Shown here piece after piece: positions 55,840-64,000 of a stretch of 64,000 bases of DNA; position 1 is the stretch's first letter, and each line of letters begins with the position of its first letter. The translations under genes and the position numbers were made by a program. The stretch spans positions 6,118,263-6,182,262 of the forward strand of contig CM039196.1 of NCBI GenBank assembly GCA_008360975.2, read 5' to 3'. The notes under the pieces were generated by a model that worked only from the letters and a program-made list of their open reading frames with translations, searched no databases and had not been told where the DNA came from. This stretch comes from Lichenostomus cassidix (taxonomy: Eukaryota > Chordata > Aves > Passeriformes > Meliphagidae).

Positions 55840-56100
55840 CTCTCGCCAGGCAGGGAGGCGCAGGGAAGAGTGAGCGAGGCACTGGAGCTGCAAGCGATGG
55901 CTCCATGGGAATTGGCAACACTTGGCACTCTGCGGCTCAGGAAGTGCCTCCCGTCACTGCAACGCTTGCAAAAAAGCGCAGAAGCAAGTTCAAATTCATT
56001 GCAAAACACAGGGATCCCTTCAGAGGCGAGCTTTTAAAAAGGAAATGAAGGGGGAAGCCATTTACTGCAGAACACGGGGCTCCTGCAGCAGAATTGGATT
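55840..56100. other. CpG-elevated segment with overlapping open frames
   Basis: About ten CpGs occur in 250 bases, more than in most of the window. Open frames of 60-112 codons overlap on both strands; the plus-strand one at 55710-56048 ends in a strikingly basic stretch (KKRRSKFKFIAKHRD). None resembles a known protein, and the overlap of many frames points to composition rather than coding. It may form one regulatory unit with the flanking blocks. Confidence 0.3.
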
Positions 56101-56350
56101 GCTCTGAGTACTTGCCCCGAGTTAATATTGTTTGATACCTGTGTTACATCTCCTCCAATTCACAACTCCTGCTCTCATCTCCCGTGTTGTGTCTTGATGG
56201 CAAAGTTGACAGGAAAAGGTCTGATTTTGTTGCAACATCATAATAGATAAAACCTGCAGACTCAGACTATCCGAGAAGCTGTCGTCGTTTCCGCTCCAAT
56301 GCTGGCTCTCAGTTTGACTGCATTGTTTCCCGCATGTTTGTAGCACATTC
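56101..56350. promoter_or_regulatory. Candidate conserved non-coding element
   Basis: This unique sequence has GAGTTAATATTGTTTGATACC, TTGTTGCAACATCATAATAG and a CpG cluster (TATCCGAGAAGCTGTCGTCG, TTTCCGCTCC, TTCCCGCATG; five CpGs within about 61 bases, 56272-56332). TTGTTGCAACA is an 11-base odd palindrome-like word near a C/EBP-type TTGCAA. The combination resembles a strongly constrained enhancer. Confidence 0.38.
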
Positions 56351-56724
56351 TCTATACACCAGAATTGTTGCTGAAGAGGTAGAGAATGAGTAATCTGGAG
56401 AGAAGGGTCTAACTTTTATTACACATAATGTCACATGCTTTGTGGTAGCAGTGAGATAAGGCCTGAGGAGTTGGTTCTGTCCTTATTCTGTAGTTTTCCT
56501 TTTCTGGTCACATGCATATATACACAAGGAAGCACAAGGGATTTTTCTTTTCCGATGTCTTCAAACCCAAAGGAGTGTGTGGCAAGGGGGGGTTGGGGGA
56601 ATCTTCTCTTGTTTTCCATGAGAAAGCAAACTGCCTCAGTGTAAATGAATTGCAGAGACTGGATCTGAATCCCAAACTGCAGAGAGCCTGAATAGCTGCT
56701 GCCATTCAGCTCTCCTGGTGTTCA

Positions 56725-57120
56725 GTCATAGGGTTAATTGTTCAACAATTAGTGCTGCATTTCAAAGGCAATAAGACAAATTGGCTCAGGTATGGTGAGC
56801 AGTTTCACCTTGCACACCACCCTCCTCCTATCCTTGCAGTGACTCAGTTGGACAGAGCTTCCTGGGTTATTGTGTAAAACAGCAGCTTGTTTTAAACAGT
56901 GCAATCTGTCATTAATTCAGCTAATAAATCACAGCATAAGAACAAGAGTCTTGCGAGATTAACATCTACAATCAATTGGGAATTACAACATTGGCTTTCA
57001 TAGGCAAAGCTGATCATTAAGTCATGGAAAATTTATTACTTTACAAATCTGCTTATAAAAAGTGTTGACTTGAAGCCTTTATAGATTGTACTTATTATCA
57101 GATATTCACAGTTTTTGGTG
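56725..57120. promoter_or_regulatory. Candidate conserved enhancer with SOX palindrome
   Basis: Nearly 400 bases are unique, AT-rich and densely packed with developmental factor words. They include TAATTGTTCAACAATTA (56735-56751), CTGTCATTAATTCAGC, GCTAATAAATCACAGC, CGAGATTAACATC, CAATCAATTGGGAATTAC and TGATCATTAAGTC. No frame codes. SOX, homeodomain and PBX/MEIS-like words together suggest a tissue-specific enhancer. Of all blocks in the window this one looks most like a long conserved element. Confidence 0.4.
56735..56751. promoter_or_regulatory. Mirror SOX-type palindrome TAATTGTTcAACAATTA
   Basis: Two 8-base arms are perfect reverse complements around one central base. Each arm holds ATTGTT/AACAAT, the SOX core, overlapped by a TAATT homeodomain word. 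SOX group E proteins are known to bind as dimers to opposed sites, although their usual spacing and orientation differ, so which factor binds is open. Confidence 0.45.
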
Positions 57121-58076
57121 AAAGGTTAAATAACTATAGTTGTGCTCAGGGTTTGAATTGCAAAAACTGATGGGCAATTTTCTAAGGTGTGTGGAAATTC
57201 TTGTGGAATGATCCTAGTCAAGTATGCAGTTCTTGGGAATCACAATCTTCTTAGCATGACAATACCTATGTTAAATGTCATAGGAGGCCAAAAACATCTT
57301 GTTAAGTGTTTCAACAAGTCTTCAAATAATTTCTGCTGGTGCAAACTGAAGTGAAATGTGTTATTTTTTCCTTTTGAATTCTCCAATGGGAGAATTCTCC
57401 TAGAGCTGCAACACCGCCATTGTCGAGGCTTTCATGCACTCTAATAAGAAAAGAAAGTCTGTTGAAGTTTCCTGTTAAGAAAACATTAGATACCCATGTA
57501 AAATAAAACAAAGTCCAAGGAACACACAGTGCAGTGAATCCTGGATCTGTTGTGTTTGTTTAAGACCTTTCTCCATCCCTAAAATTAAGCACTTGCTTAA
57601 GTGAGAACATGGGTTCTTCACCCTGAGTATCAGCCTGTAATTTCTGTTCAGAATACTCAGAAGGTAACAGTACAGTGTGTCCATGGTACTAGATTTTTTG
57701 TGATGTGCAGAACATGTAGTCTTAAATTTAATTGAAAGTGTAACTGGATATTCCAGTGGCAGCTCACCCTGAATGAGACTGAACAGCTGAATCCTGGAGA
57801 TAACTAATAGAGTTTCTGTTATTTATTTTTTTGCCTATTTCTTTTATTAGCTGGATTTTTAACAGTTGCATCATTTTATATAACATATAAACATATGTAA
57901 CATTTTCATATAAACATAATGTGATTGATCACTTAGGACCTGTTCAGGTGCATAGGAGTAATTTTCTAATTTATGGTGTTTCTAATTTATGAGGTGTTTC
58001 TTGGGCTGGAGTGTCTGTGAAATGATATCTAAAAGATCCTAACCCAAGTGATTCTTGATTCGGGAAGACCCTTCTT
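57121..58076. other. Non-coding stretch, no supported gene
   Basis: I see no gene. Positions 57838-57930 are AT-rich, with repeated ACATATAAACAT/CATATAAACATA words. Confidence 0.6.
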
Positions 58077-58138
58077 ACATATGTATATATATATAGATAT
58101 ACACACATGGGTGTGTATGCATATATATTTGTATATGT
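58077..58138. repeat. Imperfect AT/TG hairpin repeat
   Basis: The left arm (58077-58108) is an ACATATGTATATATA...ATACACACAT run. The right arm (58110-58138) reads GTGTGTATGC...TTTGTATATGT. Each is nearly the reverse complement of the other, so the 62 bases can fold into a long, mismatched stem. It behaves as a mixed TA/CA microsatellite. The miRNA-like shape is probably incidental. Confidence 0.6.
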
Positions 58139-58744
58139 TGCATCTTTCTCTGTATCGACCCTATTTTTAAATCCCAGAAGAGCTACCTCTGAAGCTGGCA
58201 GCTGGCGAGAGGCAGCAGTCAGGGCCCTGGATGCTCAGCGGTTTATGATCCAGCAGGATCTGGAGGCTGAGGCAGGAGAGGAGGTGATGTCAGCATCTGG
58301 GGCGCGTGCCAGCTCGGTGCCATTCATGCTGCGCTGGCAGCGGTCTCCAGAGAGTGCAAGAAAGTGAAGAAATGGAGGGGGAGGACAGAGAATGCAGAGA
58401 AAACAGCTTTGAAAATAGAGAAGAGGAGAGGGCAAATGCAGGAATTAATAAATGATGGAGAGTCTTTATGTTCTGTGGACAGGGTACAGTATTGGCTGGG
58501 ACTATGTGAAGCACTAAGCTGGCTTCAGAAATGGATTCCCCATCCCTTCACCCCTGTGCCTTGTTGGTGGCACCTCGGGGTTAGTGTCCTTTGCATTTAT
58601 ATGCATTCCAGAGCGGTGGAGACAGCGGCAGGCAGCACACTTGACATGGAGAGCCCCTTTGTGCTCCTGAGCAGCAGGTCAGCGAGTGAGCAGGGTTTGA
58701 ATAAGCAGCCCTTGTGTCTTCATATGTCTCTCTGATCCCTCGAA
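58139..58744. other. Non-coding stretch with mildly CpG-bearing segment
   Basis: The interval from 58150 to 58370 is GC-richer, with CAGCGGTTTATGATCC, GGGGCGCGTGCCAGC and CTGCGCTGGCAGCGG. A plus-strand frame here (58107-58367) starts in the microsatellite and resembles nothing known. The GGAGGTGATGTCAGCATC phrase holds a CRE/MAF-like TGATGTCAGCA word. No gene is supported. Confidence 0.45.
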
Positions 58745-58905
58745 CAAAACCAGCATACGAAAGGCAGTAAGGCAATGTGAAGGCCTCCTAAATGTCACCG
58801 TAATGTCAGCAGCACTGGGAGCAGAGCAGCCTCCGAAGAGCAGAAAGCTTTGTAATATTTATAGAAACAGAATTTGTTAAAAATACATTTGCCTGTTACA
58901 GTTCA
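58745..58905. promoter_or_regulatory. Candidate conserved non-coding element (weak)
   Basis: The block contains GCATACGAAAGGCAGTAAGG, ATGTCACCGTAATGTCAGCAG, TCCGAAGAGC and TTTGTAATATTTATAG, all in unique sequence with four CpGs. TCACCGTAATGTCAGC has CRE-like halves. The call is composition-based only. Confidence 0.25.
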
Positions 58906-60639
58906 ACCTTTTGGAGTCCTCACTCCTTTCAACTCCGGGAGTGGGTGGTGAGTTGAGAGTCTCTGCATGTGTTCCAGGCTGGGTTTAAGCTGTTGCAGTC
59001 AGGCTGGGATCCTAGCAAATGCTGGAAATCTGAGAGTTTCGTAATATTGTAGACCAGGAACAGGAATGGTCCTTCTACCGATAGAACTCAAAGTCTCTTA
59101 AAAGCCTTTTCTTCTCCCTTTGTCCATGTAAACATGCAGGGGCTCAGAACCAGCTGAGCATTTACAAAACAAGGATAAATGTGGTGCAAAGCAGATAGTG
59201 GTTTTTCTCCCACAAGGTAACTGAGTCACTGGCAAGGCACGAGATACCTGGCACCCCATCCCTGGAAACCTGTTTTGTCTCCTGGTTGCATGGACTGGGA
59301 GCTGACTGCTGAGAACAAGGCAGACCTGTCTGCTTGTTTTTGCAGAGCCTGCTGCCTTTAACTGCACTACCGTCATGGTATGTCTTGTCACCATGATCAC
59401 AGGCATGTAATGCTTTTACAGCATAACAAAGTGGACCTGGAAAACAACCAGGAAATGGAGCAAGAGAATGCTGTGAAATTATCCTGGATAAACCTGTCTC
59501 TTGCCCCATGTTGGGCAGGAATACCAGCGATGGCTCTGCTGTTCCACACTGCCCCTCAAACAGCAGTGGGGGCTGACAGCAGACAGGCAGTGTCCGTGAT
59601 CCAAATGGTCAGCAGTGTTTTCCTCCCACGGCCCCAGCCCTTCTGAACAACTGGGAAATCTGGCCAAGTGTTGCAGAGAGAAACTTCTGCTGTTAGCACT
59701 GCCTCTTAGCACTTCGGTCTGGATCCTTACCCCGACCAGTCAGCTGAAGTCACAGGCACCTATGCAACAGAAAGATTATTTTCTTTGGCAAGGTAGAATT
59801 GCTTATCCTTTCTAGGTTGTTTTTTTTTTTTTTTTTTTTCCTTGCTGTTGATTTCTTGCACTGTTCCTAGTCTCCCTCCAAGCTTAGGTGAGAACATCTT
59901 TAACTGGTTAGTCAGCACCCTTTCCAGAACTCTTAAAAGACAAATTACTGCTTAACAACCGCTATGAATCCCTCTCCTTACCCTCCCCTTCCCCCCATTC
60001 CAGCTTTTAGTTGCTTACATTCCTGATGCGTCTGGTAAGCAGGAGGCTGGAAGATGCGTTGATTCTTAATTCCCAGTTTGGCAGTCCTGGTCTTGCTACT
60101 CCCATTTATATGGCCTTTGTTACGGTGAGGTGGAAAAAATATCTCTCATCCTACCAAGCTGATGTTGTCTGGGTTGATCAGGCAGCTGTTGTGTTTTAGA
60201 GCACAGTATAAGGTTAGATAGGATATATTCCGTTGGGGGGGCGGGGGCAGGAAATAATTCTTTTGTTCTATGTGTTTGATATTGTGCAACATTTCCTGGT
60301 ACCAGATTTGCTACTGTGCTGCCTGCCTCTCACTGATGTCTTCTGGTGTGTAGCAGTGTGCTGGGAGAGCAGAGCACTTACTGCCCCTTCTTGCTCAAAC
60401 CATATGTTTTGCAAAGGCATTTTCTCCCTCCCTCGCACCCTTCTGAGCAGGAAAGGCCCAACAGAACACGTAACAGCTCAAGCTGGTTTCCCTTCCCTGC
60501 ACATTAAAGTCATTGAAAAAGGCACCACTTTAATATTGTGGATTGAAAACCGCCAGAGCTCAGATGCAGAACCAAACTGCTCATGCATTGCTGTCATAAC
60601 AACCCAAAATCTGGGACGAGACAGCTGGCCAAAGGTGTA
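58906..60639. other. Non-coding stretch, no supported gene
   Basis: No gene is supported. A 20-T run and a G8-C-G5 run (60234-60247) are present. The plus-strand frame at 60233-60640 (135 codons) resembles nothing known. Confidence 0.6.
59820..59839 (+). repeat. Poly-T run (20 T)
   Basis: Twenty consecutive T residues, the longest homopolymer I noticed in the window. No retroposon body is recognised beside it. Confidence 0.9.
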
Positions 60640-60800
60640 ACCACAGGAGCCGTCCGGGGCCCCGGTGAAATCTGCCGTTGTTTGTGGTTTTGCACAGTAA
60701 CGTCTCTACTTCCCTCTCACCATCTCTGCTCTCACAGGAGCTGAAACTCCACGAGTGAGTGGAGCTTTGTTTTACTCGCTCGGAATGGCTGCTGAGGGAA
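60640..60800. promoter_or_regulatory. Candidate regulatory block with CpGs (weak)
   Basis: The block contains GAGCCGTCCGGGGCCCCGGTG with three CpGs and the GGGGCCCC palindrome, then TGCCGTTGTTTGTGG, GTAACGTC and CTCCACGAGTGAGTGGAG, a six-base inverted repeat with a six-base loop. TACTCGCTCGGAATGGC follows. About eight CpGs occur in 150 bases of otherwise CpG-poor DNA. Function is unproven. Confidence 0.28.
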
Positions 60801-63800
60801 TGGATGGAGAAGTGCTGCTTGGTGAATTAATAGTGTTTCTCAGCAGTTAGTGGGTGCTTTGATTACAGTGTGTCTTTTTTAATGACCACTTGACTGCAGG
60901 TGGTGAAGGATGGCTTTAAAAGGTCCTTTTAAAATTACTTTCAGACTCCACAAAGAAATATAAAATTGTACCTTTTCCCCTTCCAGCAGAGCTCTAGCAG
61001 AGCTCTGTTACTTGCTTCTGGCATATAGAACTACCTGCACCTTTTTGATTTGTCTCTTTTATCAGGCTCTTCTTGCACATTTTTTTTCCCTGTGGGCAAC
61101 TAAATTGCTTTGGAGGGAGGAGGAAGATTAGTGAAAGGAGTGTTTATCCATCTTAATTAGTGCTCTGTTGACAGAAATTATTTTGAGTATTTGCTGCACA
61201 GTAGTTACTGTTCATATAATTTTTTTTTAATCTTGAATTTACATGTTTATTTCTTTCGCTAAGTTATTGGTGGGACTTAGTGCAGCCAGCTACTGATTTC
61301 CCTTCGCCACCAGACCCTTGGTGATTCTTTTTGGTCAGTCATTTGCCCTCCGTGTGCCTGCAGGGAGAGCTGAGCTCTGGGGATAAGCTAAGGTCACCTG
61401 GTTTTGGAGCTGCAGCCCTTGGTCATGACCACAGGGTGAGTGCACCCAGGAGTGGCTGCAAGGAGGGCTTGGAGAAAGAAGGTGGCAGGACATGTCTGCA
61501 GAACTAAACAAGGACCCAAGTTGTGTGAGGGCCTCAACCCTGTATATTATCAGAAGGTAGAAAAGAAATGATAGGCAGAAGGACTTAAGTGCTGAGTACA
61601 GCACTCCTTGTGTTCGCTGGTGTTTTTAGAAGCTTGCACTGGCACGTTCATTAATCCTCTGATACATGTGAGAAGTTTTGTAGCAAAAGCTCAACCTATC
61701 CCCCAGCTTGGAGAGGAAGTGAAATATCTAACAGGGCTTGAAGGGATTTGTCGATCTGTTTGGCTCTTGTACTCTGTAAAAAGCCAACCCAGCTTTTCTA
61801 GCCCATATCCTTCTGGAACAGGCACTCAAAAACAGCTGTGGAGTTTGGCAGGGGACTGACGACATGGTTCTGCAAGAGCACTATGTGTTGAGGTGTGTAT
61901 TGATGTTCAGTGCCGAGTATGCTGTTGTTCATAAATATCTCCTCTTCACAAGCTAGAGATTGCATTCGGTGGAAGATTCTTTGCCAAAACCCTTCAGTGG
62001 CATCATAGTGGTGTACTGCTGTGCACCAGAGAAAACAGAAATTCCTAATGTGATGTGTTGATGTGATGTTGAATGCCAAGAGGTCGTTTTCTCCGCAGTC
62101 TTAGGAGAAAAGGTGTCCATGTAGTGTCATCCTCAGTGTAAGTTGTCCTGGTCACTAGTGGCCGATTTAATCTCTCAGATTTATTTTTCTAACTCTAAAG
62201 AAAAATAGTACACGGCCATGGAGGTAGAAGATTGCCATCTCTAATGGTTGCAGAGTGCCTTGAAGTCCTTAAGGAGAGGGTAGTATAAGGGATGGTCTTT
62301 AAGTTTTTTGGTATTGCATGAACAATTTCCAATGACAATCCCTGCCTGTCCTCTCCCATCTCCCTGCTCTTTGCCTTGTATTTTTTTAAGCAATGTGGCA
62401 GGACCATTTCAGTTTTGAACAGAACTTTTCAAATCTAGTGTGAAAAACCGCCTGCCTCTGTGGTTTACTGACTCTTTGGGTAATGTCCCTTTAAAGCAGC
62501 AGCTGCTGCCAAGGTCTGGGTGCCGTGGTCACTAAATCATTTAGAGCTGTGCTGTAGCTGAGGGCTTCCAGCTTCGCCTTTTGTTACTGTCACACAGTGG
62601 GACCTGGAAGAACGCCAGGGCTGCAGGCGCCTATTGTGCAGGAAAGCCGCACATCTGCAGTAGAAGACGAAAACTGGATGTCAGCTGCCTGAGCAAAACT
62701 TCTCAAAAGTGGTGTCGTAAGGCCCTGAAAGGGGGGCTGGCAGGCTTTTTCTCTTCTTCTTGGTGCAGCCGGGCTGTTCTGGCGTGTTTTGAATCCTGAT
62801 CTGTTTCTGTGTTTTTTAAGCTCTACCTTTCATTTTGGTGGAGGGGATGGTGGTGGTAAGAGAAGCGTGGCCAGAATCTTTATAACTGTAATAGACTGCG
62901 ACAAAAGGTCTATTCACTTCTTGATGAACCAGGGATTTACGTGCATTAGTCCCTACTCTGTACGGAGAGGGGACGACTGTCTGATGAAAGGAGAAAATTC
63001 CTCTCTTCTGTGCATCCCTTCTGTCACCCCCCACACCAAGTCAGTCAGTGGTGTCTGACAGGGCTGTTCAGTAATCAGGAATCTGTAAACTCTCTGCTTG
63101 GGGGAGAAGTGTTTCTGCACTTTGCTTTCTTGAATGTTCACGCAGAGCAGCAGGAGCTCTTTTTTATTTATTTTAGCTTTCTATTAATTTTAATTTTCAG
63201 TCCAAATGTTTGCAAACATAAATTAAGTAGGGATGGGTTTACATCACAGCCAAGATAGTTGTTAAATGGAATTTGTGTATAATCTATATATATAGTACAG
63301 AAACAGCATGCTTGTCTCATTAGTGCAGTCAGAAGTAATTGCTCTGAGTCTGAACATTTATGTTGTAGCAAAGCCCACAAGATTTAAAAAAGATCCATGC
63401 TGCTGGATGCTGCATGAACTTATGCAGCAGGGTGGAGTAAGCAAAAGTGAATGAGGTTTAAGATCTCCTTCAAAGTTCCAAAGAAGGCTGGCTTTTTTTC
63501 CTCAAGTTGAGAGAATACCTCTCTTTTACAATATATTTCTCTACCTATCCCACTTCCTTGTAAGTCCTCAGGGTAATCCACTGAGTTAGTTTTCTCCATG
63601 TTGTGAGTGGATTGAAACCATCCTCTGCATTTCAAGGGGAGGACTGGGGTCCCACTGACCACAGCATGTCCAAAGGCATCTCAGAGCAGCGTGATTATGG
63701 TGGAGACCAAGTGTGGGGCTTGGCCTATTGCAGAGTTGCTTGGGGATCTCTGTGCCTTGAGATCCTGAGCAACATAACTGCTGCAAAACATCTTGTGAGC

Positions 63801-64000
63801 AGTGTGAAGGCCAAATTTGCTATATTGCAGAGTTCTAAGAGCATCTGTTGACTGCAAAGAATTATTCAAAACAGCAACGTATCTATATGGTGTGTGGTGT
63901 AATGCAGAGGAAAACACCAACTCCTGTGGCATCCCAGCCCCTTCCTGTCTGCTGGTGCTGAAGAGGTCTGACCCTTGGCATGTGCTGCAGTCCCTTTGTG
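60801..64000. other. Non-coding stretch, no supported gene
   Basis: No gene is supported. A faint MIR-like phrase in sense orientation lies at 61329-61366 (GGTCAGTCATTTGCCCTCCGTGTGCCTGCAG). Short TA and A/T runs occur near 63270. Open frames up to 93 codons on both strands are not family-like. Confidence 0.55.
61329..61366 (+). mobile_element. Possible MIR-type SINE relic (weak)
   Basis: TTGGTCAGTCATTTGCCCTC followed by CGTGTGCCTGCAG parallels the MIR phrase GGGCAAGTCACTTAACCTCTCTGTGCCTCAG. Only about 35 bases match, so confidence is low. Confidence 0.3.

Noticed and set aside
55710..56048. Plus-strand frame ending in a basic KKRRSKFKF stretch, nuclear-localisation-like
   Set aside because: The basic patch alone is weak evidence. 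The rest is unlike any protein and at least six other frames overlap it.
60233..60640. 135-codon plus-strand frame with hydrophobic N-terminus
   Set aside because: The hydrophobic start comes from T-rich sequence after a G-run. No family resemblance.
1..64000. CRISPR arrays, phage, operons, bacterial defence systems
   Set aside because: No regular spacer array, no dense coding, no ribosome-binding context. The CR1 and avian LTR copies show this is vertebrate DNA.

Overview
The window looks like non-coding nuclear DNA from a bird, probably a neoavian such as a songbird. Base composition is AT-leaning, CpG is scarce, and there are no operon-like gene rows. The organism call rests on two repeat types recognised from memory of their consensus sequences. 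One is CR1 LINE 3' ends, the typical avian retroposon: a clear copy at 40651-40881 and weaker ones at 22101-22160 and 39791-39840. The other is a full-length avian endogenous-retrovirus solo LTR at 35064-35523, flanked by a short target-site duplication. A few very old MIR-type SINE relics are also present (best at 28411-28532 and 15751-15835), as expected for ancient amniote DNA.

I found no protein-coding gene, tRNA, rRNA or known microRNA that I can support. The longest open frames (up to 158 codons) lie on both strands, overlap one another, resemble no family I recognise and lack a convincing multi-exon context. The window is best read as an intergenic gene desert or part of a very large intron. 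Without a search I cannot name the neighbouring gene.

Layout. 1-3 kb: AT-rich sequence with perfect palindromes and two stretches that resemble conserved non-coding elements (CNEs). 3-17.9 kb: mostly featureless, with a CACG inverted repeat near 10.0 kb and a MIR relic near 15.8 kb. 17.9-29.4 kb: a run of CNE-like blocks, the best at 17.94-18.17, 19.43-19.64, 23.15-23.40, 27.60-27.87 and 29.10-29.37 kb. 29.4-35 kb: unremarkable apart from a duplicated GATAATTA motif and some CNE-like sequence. 35.06-35.52 kb: the solo LTR. 35.5-53.6 kb: CR1 pieces, short tandem duplications, and a GC-richer stretch at 51.1-52.2 kb with a G-quadruplex motif. 53.6-58.9 kb: the most interesting part, with a sharp CpG cluster at 53.83-53.91 kb and a group of regulatory-looking blocks at 55.48-57.12 kb that includes a near-perfect SOX-type palindrome. 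58.9-64 kb: mostly plain, with one CpG-bearing block at 60.64-60.80 kb.

If the CNE-like blocks are real, the window would act as a long-range cis-regulatory landscape for a developmental gene outside it. That is inference from base patterns (retained CpGs, clustered homeodomain, SOX, FOX and TCF-like words) and needs a cross-species alignment. I did not find a convincing novel molecular system.
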